Source: Trichobilharzia regenti (lineage: Eukaryota > Platyhelminthes > Trematoda > Strigeidida > Schistosomatidae). Taken from it: a stretch of DNA of 64,000 nucleotides. The translations under genes and the position numbers were made by a program. The DNA lies in NCBI GenBank assembly GCA_944472135.2, contig OX235265.1:42319459-42383458 (forward strand). The letters are read 5' to 3'. This document shows, piece by piece, positions 53,930 through 64,000 of the stretch; position 1 is the stretch's first letter; each line of letters opens with the position of its first letter. Under the pieces are notes generated by a model. It did not search any database, was not told the origin of the DNA, and saw nothing but the letters and a program-made list of their open reading frames with translations.

Positions 53930-54661
53930 TCTTTTCGATAACTTCATCGTATATCATTCATCTTTTTAATGTAGTCACTTCTTTCAAGGAGGGCTACTCC
54001 TGACCCTTTATTCGGCTTTGTGATTATCAGTCTCTCATCATTTATCAGTTTTTTTTAGTTCTTCTCTGTGTTCCTTTGTCAAGAAACTTTTACTGTCACA
54101 TTTGACGTTTTTGTACTGATAACAACAATCTACTAGACTAAATTTGAAGCGTTCTAGTTCCTAGGTGGATAATGGAACTAGATCCCTTGTTTGACTAAAT
54201 AGGTTTTCAAATTCACTATCAGCATCTAAGTGATTAAATCGTTTCGGTGTATCACAAAATCGAAGGCCAAGGGAAAGTACTTCAAGTTGCACCTTATTTA
54301 ATTCAACACTACTATAAGTGTGGACGTACTTTTTAGGATCTGCTGGAAATCTACCAGCCCCTGGCTTCCTTTCAAGTCCTTTCATAGGCTCTATCTGCTT
54401 CTTCTGTGCTCTTCGTACACTAACTTGATTAACGTATTCCATAAAAGTCGTTCTCAGATCTTCTAGCAGTTCGTCTACCACATACTGTCTGTGAGCGATA
54501 TTTACTTCATTCTCTTGTATGGATGTAGATAAAGAGTCTGTTTGGTATAGTGCATATCGTTTCAGCGTCTTCTTATTGGGATGAACTCTGCTTCGACGTA
54601 GAGACTTGTAATAAACTTTAGGATAGTGGTTTGACTCGATGTAATTGTTAATCAAGTCCAA
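53930..54661 (-). pseudogene. PLE-B N-terminal region
   Basis: The frame 54161-54661 encodes a charged N-terminus of 166 residues ending VLSLGLRFCDTPKRFNH. It corresponds in position to the LSSRELNSNEIKVLEKGLNF region before the RT in PLE-A. After a stop and frame change, about 53980-54070 reads NDERLIITKPNKGSGVALLE, the PLE DKG-type motif with NKG. RT motifs A and B, expected next, are missing before the SINE pair at 53.4-53.7 kb. It is probably the 5' part of the 51.5-53.4 kb copy with an internal deletion. Confidence 0.72.
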
Positions 54662-55232
54662 TATAGCCTTTGTTTCATTGTTTAATCTTTAATTGTAATA
54701 CCTGTCTTTGTGGTTGTATCTACATTGACAATTGTTGTTCATCGATATGAGCTTGTTTGACTAAATGAAGGTAATTCTGACCTGGGACTATCTGCGGTAA
54801 GCCTTAACGTGCAGTTCTTGTGGACAGACATTTAGTTTCTACCTCGCTGGGCGAAATATTCTCCTTGACTGTAAGGTACCTTTTGCAGTTGAACTAAAGG
54901 TTCATTACTTTTGTCCTACAGTACTTGTTTTGTAATTAGAAACCTACATTACCTGCATAGCTGTCTCAAGGCACCGCTGAGGTAAATCTGAGTTTTTTTG
55001 TTTATTTTACTATTGTTTAATAGAACCGCTAAAATATTGAAGAATAATTATCTTTTCCCTATGTTTGGAACGTTTTGTGATATCGTGTGTCTCAAGGAAG
55101 TTTTGTCAGTTATACAATAGAACGTAGAGATTAGTTTCTTGTGTTCAAACCATAAGTGAATAAATTTATTCGTTACAATAAGAGTGCTCGAAAGTGACAA
55201 CGAACAACTTGAGTCAACATGTAATTCGAATT
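54662..55232. other. No gene recognised; possible PLE 5' UTR
   Basis: Sequence upstream of the PLE-B N-terminus. No second pseudo-LTR was seen here. Confidence 0.4.
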
Positions 55233-55567
55233 TAATTGGTGTATGGTGACTAGCAGTGGAATCCACAATAACGCGCATTTCGTCCTTTTTGGGACTCGTC
55301 AGCTGGATGTACCAGCACTCCCCAGTTAGTGAGCCTCCGTTGGAACATCATCACTTACCGGGGAATGCAGGTGCATCCAGCTGACGAGTCCAAAATGGGA
55401 CGAAATGCGCGTTGTCCTGGATTCCATTGCGAGTCATCATACACCAGTTAAAATCTAATTAAATGCTCTGACATCAACGAAGCATCTGCACTAGAAGCCA
55501 ACATGTCAACCTGAGACCGAGCACTTCGGTCCAATCAATCGACGGGAAAATCTAAAATTCAATTAAA
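55233..55567. repeat. Inverted pair of SINE-3 (Sm-alpha-like) repeats
   Basis: The minus partial copy (55233-55345) and plus copy (55346-55567) share the block from GGTGCATCCAG to GGATTCCA. The plus copy continues into the SINE-3 tail (CACTTCGGTCCAATCAATCG, then ACGGGAAAATCTAAAATTCA), also present at 23257-23285. Both carry hammerhead sequences. Confidence 0.82.
55375..55422 (+). ncRNA. Hammerhead ribozyme, best-preserved SINE-3 copy
   Basis: Stem I ATCCAG (55375-55380) pairs with CTGGAT (55417-55422). The core is CTGACGA (55381-55387), stem II GTCC/GGAC with loop AAAATG, then GAAA (55402-55405). A weak stem III is followed by GTC (55414-55416) as cleavage triplet. Schistosome Sm-alpha repeats are established hammerhead carriers and this copy matches them closely. 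The U7-to-C change is at a variable position. The stem III insertion is the main doubt about activity. Confidence 0.8.
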
Positions 55568-56261
55568 CTTGAGTCAACAGTCTATTATCTTAATGAAATA
55601 AACACATGCTTTTTGGCCTAGTCGTATACGAAGAAAACTAATCACAATGTTGCTTTTATCGATAGACGAGCAGACTTAAATAATTTATTCACAAAGGTAA
55701 TAAATTAACTGTTTCATTGTGATACATCTGTATGGTATGAACTTCAATTTTTCTGAGTTGTTATTTCACAAGATAAATGATGATTTAAACAGACAAGAAA
55801 TACCGTATACTTTCAGGCCTACTACAATTTTTCTTTAGAAACTTTAAAAAAATAAATGTCAAACTGTCGCTTGTTAGTGTAAGGTATTTTTTATTCTCAG
55901 ACAAATATTCTCTGCAAGTCTAGAAATTTGAAATTTCATTCTGTCAGTATTTCATTTTATTCACTCTGTGCTTCGTCCACTCATAAAAGAGAACATCGTT
56001 TCCATACAGTCAGACATATATACACGTACAAAATGTCCACACAAGGTCTCTAGCATTTCCTTCTAATTATTTATGTCCTTCTATGAGTATTCGAATTTCG
56101 TATCGATCGGTATACAAATAATCGACACAGATACATATACATATACAGTAGCTGTTGAAATGGTAGTAGGTGAGATAAAATAGGACTGAAGAATTTTTCT
56201 TTGCGATATAACACTTTTATTTTCAATTTAGTTGTAAGGTTTATACATATATATATATATA
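55568..56261. other. No gene recognised
   Basis: A+T-rich, unassigned. A short (TA)n lies at about 56248-56265. Confidence 0.5.
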
Positions 56262-56480
56262 TACATATGGGCCGTTGCGCTAGAGGTGGCTATCGTGACT
56301 CAAGTGGTCTACTGCATAACGCTTTAGCGTTTGAAACTACGGGCAATGAGTTCGAGCCTTGCTGCGACCACCATCTTACTTACTGGGAAATGTAGGTGCG
56401 TCCAGTCGATGAGTCCCAAATAGGACGAAATCCGCATCCTGGATTCCACTACCGGTCACCATGTACCAATTATCCAAAAA
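56262..56480 (+). repeat. SINE-3 copy, complete, hammerhead with mutated core
   Basis: The head is GGCCGTTGCGCTAGAGGTGG with B box TGAGTTCGAGCC. The ribozyme part at about 56400-56447 has CCAG, TCGATGA in place of CTGATGA, stem II GTCCCAAATAGGAC exactly as in the well-known Sm-alpha ribozyme, GAAAT, ATC and CTGGATTCC. Core changes should abolish cleavage. The tail is GGTCACCATGTACCAATTAT. Confidence 0.85.
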
Positions 56481-57157
56481 ATACTTGAGTTTAAATTTTG
56501 TCACCACCGAAAATCAGTCAGTGAGACATTGGAAACCATGATCTCCTGGATAGTAGTTTTGTTCCAGTCTGAATGAATGAGTACTCCCCACACTAAGGAA
56601 AGAATCTATCAGATTCGAATACATTAGCCTGTGAACTTGAACTTCTGTCAACTAACGATATAGTGCCAAAGCCAACCAATACCAGTGGATGAAATAATTC
56701 AGACTACAGTTGATCAAAATCTTTATGTTGAACACTTATCATTAAAGGCTAAGATATCAACGTATAAAGATCTATGCTCTCAGGTAAATATATACTGAAA
56801 AACAGACATATCTCATATGTGCTTAGTGTTCAGAGTAAGAAGAAGTGATGGTGACAGCAGTGAATGTCTTAGGTTATTCAGGACAGGGATTTATTACCAC
56901 TTAATAACTAATGTAATCAACTTTTAACACTTTGAATACCACACCACGCAGTATACGACAAAGTGTATGCTTATACAAATGTTGGACTTTTGATTTTGAC
57001 ACTAATTATGGTCAGAAAACCTGCAGAATTTATTCAGATATAGATATGATTTTTCGTTTTTACTCCAAAAATATAACAGTGGTTTCATCAAGAAATCTGA
57101 CAGTCGAGGAATCTGTTCACTACCACACGGTACAGCATTTTAATGAACTAGTCGTAT
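56481..57157. other. No gene recognised
   Basis: Unassigned; a 75-codon plus frame (56932-57159) has no recognisable motif. Confidence 0.45.
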
Positions 57158-57360
57158 AAGTGGTGCAGTGGTAGAACACTGGTCAATCAAGAAAGTGGTG
57201 TGGGGTTCGATTCATGGCCGATTCAATCCTTTGCCTCTCTTAGCCGGTTGTAAGCACAATAAATAGGGGGGGGGGGGTTGAGCATGAGGCTAGCAATCCC
57301 AAAGCTCTAGCTTCAAGTTCTATGTTCCACTGGGAAATCAAAGAGAAAAATCATATAGGA
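57158..57360 (+). repeat. SINE-5 copy with a G12 tract
   Basis: A tRNA-like head (GTGGTGCAGTGGTAGAACAC, B box GGGGTTCGATTC) is followed by twelve G at 57266-57277, then GCATGAGGCTAGCAATCCC and TTCTATGTTCCACTGGG as in other SINE-5 bodies. Confidence 0.8.
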
Positions 57361-57749
57361 ACATTTTGAGCAGAATAAGATGGCATATTATCATTTGTTT
57401 CGTTGGTTTCTCATCATCTGCACACAACTTGCAAAGCTGACATGAAATCCACTAACAGGAGACTCCAAAATGTCAGACATCAAAAAAACAAAAAATATTA
57501 AAGTTGACTTTCAAATTGAATACAATAATCTACATATTCCCTGAATATATTCATCAAAGTCGAATGTAATTATTTGTTTCATTTTGAAAGAAAAAGGTTT
57601 TTAAGTTTCATAATTGGTTAGCACTTTGATAAATTAAAATATTTATTTTTCACTCTTTTTTTTGTAGAAGAATATTTCCTCGAAATAATTTCTGCGTTTT
57701 CAGATAAAAAATAGTCGTTCCCTTTAAAAATTTCAATCAATTAATCCCC
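57361..57749. other. No gene or repeat recognised
   Basis: A+T-rich, unassigned. Confidence 0.5.
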
Positions 57750-58150
57750 TGGATGAATTTAGACAGAGCAATAAGAAGACGTAATTTGTCTGAAACGTGT
57801 AGTCTATTTGTGCAACACTCAATTCGAACAATCTGATCGCACACGACTTTGTTATAGGAATGAATATATATTTGAAATTAATAAAGAGTTAAGAGGTGAG
57901 GAAATAGATTTAAGACATGTTAAAAGGACACAGTGAAGGGCAAAACAACAATGAAGATCATTAAACCAAACAAGAGAAGTGATAGTACATCTACCCTGAC
58001 TAGTATCAAAGATAGCGAAGTCTCCCAAGAAAGATTTAGTGTGATGATGAATTGTTGCTTTGAACGCATAAAGGTGGTGTAAACTACCTAATCGTCAACT
58101 TTCGGCTTCCACAAACTTTAGGATATACCTTCACCGAAACACGTTGTACA
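57750..58150 (-). repeat. Dispersed repeat X, copy 2
   Basis: Reverse complement of 30640-31085 with scattered differences and small gaps. It carries GTCTGAAACGTGTAGTC at its left part, again a GAAACGT word of the type seen at PLE ends. Confidence 0.65.
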
Positions 58151-59019
58151 GCTAGGTTTAAATGACGTGTGTAAACATCAATTTTATGTCCTGTCTCTAT
58201 AATATGTTTCGCAGCAGAGAAGCTAGGTCTCCTGTTCTCACCACTTATGGATTCTGGGGATTCAGTTTGCTTCTTCTTTTAAATTAGCAGTTTACACTGA
58301 ACATCAGTAAAATAGAAGATGGGGACTGCTCGTGGAATACAATTCCACGAGGTATTGTATTGTCAGTGTCTTGTATTTTTCTTATACATTAATTACTTTG
58401 CTCATGATAATGAATATTAACGAAAGCGTAAGTAACTGATCTACTTTCTAGTTTGTATACAGTTTGTTTTTAGTAAAATATGGTATTTTCATCAAATCGA
58501 GTAAAACCTTACCAATTGCATAAAGATAGTAGTAATGCAATTTTTGCGTTCTGCTGGGTAAAATGAAGGTGTATGAATCATTGCACTTTAGTGATATGTA
58601 CATTTTTTTCCAGCGTTAAAAACTCTCTACGTAATTAGCTTTTTTATGTATGTAGCTTTTATTATTATTATTATTACTATAACATTAGTAAAAATGGAAA
58701 CAGATGGAGGTTATATCTACATTTATAGTCATCTATGAATTAAATGAAATGTTTGTTGAAGTAAGCTTGAAAACGCCTCTGCAAAACTAATCCGCTCTAA
58801 ATAGAACTTCTTATATGGAATAAGATGAACTATGTGAAGTATCTGCATTATACACAATTTAGTGAATCATTAGGCACGTTATGGAATTAATTAAAGTCAT
58901 AAAAATCAGGTAGATTTTAGACTTCTTTATTCTTATGTCTTCTTTACCTATCAGTATTGATGAGTAATTTGATAATTTTGGTTTTAGATTATATGGTACA
59001 TAAGTTAGGTTTTTGACTT
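58151..59019. other. No gene recognised
   Basis: A short trinucleotide run (ATT) lies at about 58657-58676. Nothing else is supported. Confidence 0.5.
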
Positions 59020-60445
59020 CATTATGGATAAAATCTTATTTTGATAAAATCACACAGTCTTGTGCAATAACATTTACTGATGACTATGATTTGAGGACAA
59101 TTTATCGTCACTAATAATCACATCAAGGTACTCACACAACTTTTTTGCTTCATTTATATAAATGAGTAGAAATTGATTAGATATTTAGATAAAATGAATC
59201 TAAGATAAAGTGAATTCGAAAATAATATTAGTGTTATCAATGAAGTACAGTAGGATGGGAATTAAGGCGAGTGTTTTTATAGTTAAATAAATGAATAACT
59301 TGTTAGGATTTTGTAATGTGAATTGAAATACATTTCAACATTATTTATTATCCACCTCTGATTTGACTGGTAATAATATCTTCATTATGTCTGGTATTTG
59401 CATTGAGCTATTTCTATTGAATGTGTTGGGTGTAGACTCGATACGCAAGGATATAGTAATCAACCTCTCTCCCCACACATCTATATTACTTTTTAGAATT
59501 CTGACTCTGTCTCATCCTGTTTTGTGGTTGTGTGTTAATGTATGTAGTGCAATCGCTGAGTTTTTTTCTAAATTACTTAACTTTTCAGGGTCAACCATTC
59601 TTCCCTTAGCTAAATTCCTATGTTCTGATAATCTTACTACCCCCGACCTACTAGTTTGACCTATGTAGTTGACCTCACAGTCGTTGCAGGGTATTTGGTA
59701 AATTATATTATATTGTCTAATTGGGTCAACTACGTCCTTTAACCTACAGAGCTTGTAGGTTTGAATGCCTCCCTAATTCCTGCTTTATTTAGAATCCTAC
59801 GTAGGGTCTCACATGTCCCCTCCTTATATGGTATGACTGTAAATATCTTATATTCTCTCTCATTTTTGTATTCATTATTCGTTTCCCCATTATTTTTATT
59901 TTACTTTTGGACTTTACTGATCTTCCTAATGAATTTTATAGGGTAGTTATTTGATACCAGCGCTTCTTCTCTCTGTTTTATTTCTTCACTTAGGTCTTTT
60001 TTGTACCACTTATTGCTACTGCTCGGTTTGTTTGACATTTAACTAAGCCTGTTTTAACAGTTAACAAATAAGATGAATTAAAGTCTAAATATTCATTAGA
60101 ATGAGTTGGTTTTCTATAAACACTAATATGCAGTTTACCTTCTTCTATTCGTTTTATTTTACAATCTAACATAGCTAATTCTCCTTGATCATTTCCCGAC
60201 TCAAATGTGAATTTTATTCCCTCCACTAGTGAGTTTATATGTGTCAAGAAGCTAGAGATATGTTCTGTTTTTAACACTGTGAAAGTGTCATCCACATATC
60301 TCCACCATATTTCTGGAATAGTGTAATATTTTCCCAACTGTCCATAAAGATATCTGCTACGATAGGAGATATTGGTGATCCATCCCATTGTTACACCATC
60401 TGTTTGTTTGTATGCTTTACCCTAGAATTTAAAGGCAGTAGGTGT
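59020..60445 (-). pseudogene. Degraded PLE-A relative, RT motif C to 3' end
   Basis: The minus frame 59990-60388 reads WWRYVDDTFTVLKTEHISSF, GNDQGELAMLDCKIKR and VYRKPTHSNEYLDFNSSYLL, very close to PLE-A. The GIY-YIG part (59640-59720) is frame-broken but recognisable. About 170 bp of unrelated sequence interrupts the 3' UTR (about 59160-59340). The 5' side stops at about 60445 and meets a pseudo-LTR piece in the opposite orientation. Confidence 0.87.
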
Positions 60446-60448
60446 TAA

Positions 60449-60547
60449 ATCATCAGTAAATATTACTGCACAACACTGTGTGAGTTTATCAAAATAAAAT
60501 TTTATCCATAATGGAGTTATACTCTGCCACAATGACCAAGTTTTATC
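60449..60547 (+). repeat. Inverted PLE-A pseudo-LTR piece
   Basis: ATCAGTAAATATTACTGCAC, ACACTGTGTGAGTTTATC and CCATAATGGAGTTATACTCT match the PLE-A pseudo-LTR sense strand, here on plus, including the start-codon region. It is head-to-head with the minus-sense PLE body at its left. Confidence 0.85.
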
Positions 60548-61479
60548 GTTATGTCAAGTTAAGTTTTTATTACAAAGCAATATCGTTCAGAGGACAGACA
60601 ATTAAAAGGTAGATAAGACTGGACAACCTTTTTGTCCTAACTTGAGGCTTATTAACACTATACATTCACAACCCACTTCACATTTCGAATCAAACTCTCT
60701 AATTATCCAGGGTAATGATGAAGAATCCTAAACCAGAAGTGACAACTCTCTGGTCTTCCCTGCTTCTCTAAATGACGTTGATTCACGACAAGATCTAATT
60801 TGAAATCAACCGAATGCCTACAAATCAACATGTGGAAACTAATGTATACAAGTGTCTAAGATGAAAGACTATTTATATCAGAGGTTAACATCGACTCTTA
60901 AATGTGTAATTCATATGAAAGGAATTATATTTGTATGAATGAAGAATGAATGTTTCCAGGCCTTTTAATATTAACTGCAGATACTTATTGGTTAATGTAC
61001 ATGTATACATACATACACATACATACATGCAAACAAAACAAACACAATGACAATAGATAAAGATTAAGTTCAACCGGTGTGCAGAATCAATAAGAATTGA
61101 GTGATAAATTGCAAATGTACTTATGGAGATGCAACACACACCACTTTCAAAAATGCACATCAATAAATGGAACAGAGATGGAAAAGATGAGATCCATAAA
61201 AGACTAGAATTTAAAAGATACTGGTCTGAAAAGAAACTTTTGAATGATCTTCACGACAAGCCTAACAACTCTACCCATCATAGATATCAGATATCATACT
61301 GGTGTTTATATCTCTAAGCAAAAAGATATTCGCTCATGCACCCAATAAGTAACCAGTCATATGTCAATGTTGTGTGTATGGGTGTGAGGGTCACTTTCTC
61401 TTCTGTTTACTTGAGCAAAATATGCATTTGTGACAGGTGATTAGTATGTCTACTCAGAGACTTCCATCAACAGCTATAT
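60548..61479. other. No gene recognised
   Basis: A tetranucleotide-like CATACATACA run lies near 61008-61028. No coding sequence is supported. Confidence 0.5.
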
Positions 61480-61830
61480 CCTGTCCATAATAAAGATCAG
61501 TTGGCCCGCAAGAAAGGATTAGCAATTAATCAACGAAGAACCTATCATTCGACAAATATACCATGGGAAATAGAGATGGAATCGACAAACGCTGAGAAGA
61601 AACTGTTTAACGACATCATGCTCCAGGCCCTGTAGTGGAATCCCAATAAGTAAGGACAAGCTGGGCGTGGGTCCAAAGGTGACATGGAGGAGATCATGTG
61701 GGGAGAGGGGGGTACGAAAGCACATAGGTGATTGTGGAGCCAGCTAAAAGGTGCTGCATAGAACGGGGTGAAATGCAGATGCGCTGTCAAAGCCCTACGT
61801 TTCAACCCAAACCAAAGAGGATAATAATGT
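61480..61830 (+). pseudogene. RTE 3'-end fragment
   Basis: The plus strand reads, across frame changes, KISWPARKD, NEEPIIRQI, KVTWRRSCGEGGTKAH and CRCAVKALRFN. It aligns with the RTE C-terminus (RWPEKIS, NQEPIVKQI, RVTWRRSCEEEMKA, CAAEALCSS). The 3' end is AGGATAATAATGTTATAATA. Several stops show it is dead. Confidence 0.8.
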
Positions 61831-61918
61831 TATAATAACAGAATCATGACTAATAAGGGCAAGTACCAGAGAAGAATTACAATATGTTAAATAGTATACC
61901 ATTAGAAGGGGTTTAAAG

Positions 61919-62158
61919 TCACTGTTGTTTCTTTTTGTACGCAGCTCTCTTCTTTAAGTAAACCAGTATAATTTTCTTATTCTCCTGCTCACTGAGAGTT
62001 ATAATCCTTGTATTATTATCAACAGCGTGATCGGAGTCCATCAAATAATATGTGGCTAAGATTTTTGGGATGTTATCATGATTACTTAAAGCACTGCTAA
62101 ACAATAACATCCGAAAACCATTTTTCCATTCATACAATGTGTTTATCTCCACTAACAC
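61919..62158 (-). CDS. Unidentified short ORF or exon-like segment, 79 codons
   Basis: The protein has balanced composition (LYEWKNGFRMLLFSSALSNH, then PKILATYYLMDSDHAVDNNT) and ends in a basic tail KKRAAYKKKQQ. It does not resemble any retroelement protein of this window. I do not recognise the family. There is no clear promoter, and splice sites cannot be judged reliably. It may be a chance frame, an exon or part of an unrecognised repeat. Confidence 0.15.
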   Translation of the reverse strand: MLVEINTLYEWKNGFRMLLFSSALSNHDNIPKILATYYLMDSDHAVDNNTRIITLSEQENKKIILVYLKKRAAYKKKQQ

Positions 62159-62514
62159 ATTTATACATAATTTATATTTTCATGTTACCTGAACCCCTCT
62201 TGTAGTTGCAATGAGAAGCAAAATCTTAACCACGTATACACCTCAATACAAATTCTTATCTAAGTGATGTGTCATCAGTTTAGCGATATGTTTCTTAAAT
62301 GGTAACTTGAATCCTGCCGTATTTTCCAAAACTATCTTACACCTTCTACCGAATTCGCAATCTGCACACTAATTCGCGACTTTCAGCCAACACAACTCGA
62401 AGTGAAATTTTGTCACTGTTTCTTAGCCAGAATTCAGGTAGTTTGGAATGATTTAGCTCTCTGACCTGAATCGAAAGGAGTACACTGTAGATGAGGTTGG
62501 CTTCAAACTAATGA

Positions 62515-63140
62515 AATGACTTTGGTTGGACACTAGTAACTAGTGTGATGTGTCTAGTCCTTTCTTTGGTGGAGATTGAATTCTATCAGTCAGGTTTGCA
62601 ATGTGGCCACCATTCTAGGTAGCTCGACATCACGATATACAATGATTTGATGATATTAGATAGTTGGAAGCAATCGACCACAGAAAGCCTTGGACCTAGA
62701 TTTCGTGCTAGTTGGCACTCACCAGTCAGCAAAGCGTATCAGGAATCTTGAAAGAACTCATGTGCCCTAGGAGATTCGAAACCCTTGTCACCCAGTTCTG
62801 GGCTAATCAACCTAGAATGGTGACCACATTGCTAACCTAACTGATAGAATTTAGTCTGCACCATAGATCAGACTATACAAATAACACTAGTTACTAGTGC
62901 CCAATCAAAATACTCACTGTAGTCCTACAGGAGGTCAGTCGCAAGTCCGAATAGCTCAGTAATAACGTCTCTGATTGACTGCTGCACTGAGTGACGCGGG
63001 TTCGAATCTCAGAAAGGACATAAGTTCTTTCAAGGTTGCCAATACGTCTTGCTGACTGCTGAGTGCCAGCTAGCACAAAACTTAAGTGCAAGGTTTCCTG
63101 CCATTTGCCTTCAACTATCTAATATCATCGTATGAAATGA
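62515..63140. repeat. SINE-4 inverted pair with nested palindromes
   Basis: The plus copy (about 62945-63140) has a tRNA-like head GTCCGAATAGCTCAGTAATA with B box GGGTTCGAATCTC, then TTCTTTCAAGGTTGCC, GACTGCTGAGTGCCAGCTAG and CAACTATCTAATATCATCG. The minus copy (about 62640-62790) carries the same words reversed. Outside it, 62582-62625 is inverted against 62813-62856, and CACTAGTAACTAGTG (62527) recurs near 62886. A 62.9-63.0 kb tRNA-like head has A and B boxes but altered stems. Confidence 0.75.
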
Positions 63141-63234
63141 CTGTTCAGTGTTTAAATCTGGCTAATAAGCAATACTGATTGATGTGAATGGTATCCTCGC
63201 CTAGTTTACTTGCTGGCTAGTTTTCTAGTCTGTC

Positions 63235-63330
63235 TCAAGCTCGAGTAAAGAGGGAGGGTTTGCTGTGATACTAGCGATCCTACGCCAAAAAAGCTATCAG
63301 ACTGCTAGAAAAACTTCAACTCACAAGAAT
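63235..63330 (+). repeat. SINE-5/RTE body fragment
   Basis: TACTAGCGATCCTACGCC and GCTAGAAAAACTTCAAC correspond to the CTAGCAACCCCACCCTG and GCTACAGAAACTTCA words of SINE-5 and the RTE 5' end. No tRNA-like head is clear. Confidence 0.5.
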
Positions 63331-64000
63331 GGTATCCAACTACTCATATAAATCGAACAGTAGTATGTGGCGTCATGTGTCTCACAGAGTACACTCATTC
63401 TGTCTCCTTTTGAATACGAATATGCAGAATGAACTTAGTTACAACCGAAAGTATAAGTATTTAACTGAAAATCCAGTTATTTCATTTTATACGATACAAG
63501 AAACACTACTGTTGATCTTCCAAGTCGTCTCGCGACTGAAGTGTGTTTGTTTACGCCTACTGAATAGGCAATAAAAGTGATGTCTTCCAGTCAATGAACT
63601 CACAAATTTGTCTTTTACAGAGAGCTGAAGAAACCTAAGTCTATGTTTTTTCGCCCACTTTCTTTGTCTTATTTATCGTTGTTTGAAATATCGCCGATTG
63701 TTGTACAAATTTTCTTAAATTTATCCGACTTTTAATGTAGGATTGTAGTTTTATGCAGATTGTCAATGAAACACACTTTTAAACTATTGACCTATTGATA
63801 TCAATAACTAGATATTACATTTTTTAAACAGAAATGTTGTCAATATCAATTCTTTTTAAATCTTGTGTATTTATGAAACTGTAGTCTCAAATATGGAAGT
63901 TTTCAAAAAGGAGTGTTCTTTGTTCAATCTTTTTTGTTTGAATAAAGAGCAATCTATAAAATCATTAAACTGAATGCAGGAATTATGGAAGCGTTCCCCT
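63331..64000. other. No gene recognised
   Basis: The right end of the window. Short frames only, no motif. Confidence 0.5.

Noticed and set aside
54161..54661. Host gene encoding a 166-aa charged protein
   Set aside because: Its end matches the pre-RT region of PLEs in position and sequence, and a PLE DKG-type motif follows in another frame.
56248..56265. TATA box from the (TA)n run ahead of SINE-3
   Set aside because: A simple microsatellite; the SINE is expected to use its internal A and B boxes.
1..64000. CRISPR array, prokaryotic operon or rRNA genes
   Set aside because: No regularly spaced repeats with unique spacers, no polycistronic layout and no rRNA sequence; all evidence points to a metazoan genome.

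Overview
The window looks like intergenic DNA of a blood fluke (Schistosoma or a close schistosomatid). The evidence is the A+T-rich composition, retrotransposon proteins of the schistosome SR2/RTE type, a CR1/Jockey-like LINE, abundant Penelope-like elements (PLEs), and short tRNA-headed repeats that carry the hammerhead-ribozyme sequence known from schistosome Sm-alpha repeats. The species cannot be fixed from the sequence alone. I see no convincing host gene in 64 kb. Almost every recognisable coding stretch belongs to a retroelement. || Layout. 1-5 kb: 3' part of an RTE element, a PLE endonuclease remnant, a solo LTR, and a large inverted repeat built on a PLE fragment. 5.4-9.9 kb: the best-preserved PLE, with one intact 837-codon ORF and a 5'-truncated second copy directly behind it in head-to-tail tandem (2,638-bp period). 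10.4-19.5 kb: a PLE remnant, SINEs, and a second PLE remnant split by a foldback element that is itself split by a LINE with an intact 963-codon ORF. 20-26 kb: sparse DNA with SINEs and a solo LTR split by another foldback. 26.5-28.7 kb: a third foldback holding a miniature LTR retrotransposon and a solo LTR. 30-38 kb: dispersed repeats, a LINE fragment, PLE fragments and SINEs. 38.4-41.5 kb: a near full-length RTE element with frameshifts. 41.5-46.6 kb: two nested inverted repeats made of PLE 3' ends. 47-54.7 kb: RTE and PLE fragments, another foldback, and a PLE with tandem repeats in its 3' UTR. 55-64 kb: SINE pairs with hammerhead motifs, a degraded PLE, an RTE tail and low-copy DNA. || How the parts relate. 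Two LINE types appear to serve two SINE types. SINE-1 shares its 3' tail with the CR1/Jockey-like LINE, and SINE-5 carries sequence from both ends of the RTE element. The PLEs repeatedly form inverted arrangements: a pseudo-LTR tip in reverse orientation, then a 5'-truncated body, then a normal 3' end. Three such foldbacks have 11-12-bp target-site duplications and a 19-31-nt unpaired tail on one side only. Nested insertions with readable duplications give a relative order of events. Names SINE-1 to SINE-5, PLE-A to PLE-C, LTR-A/B and FB1 to FB4 are local labels used only in this annotation.
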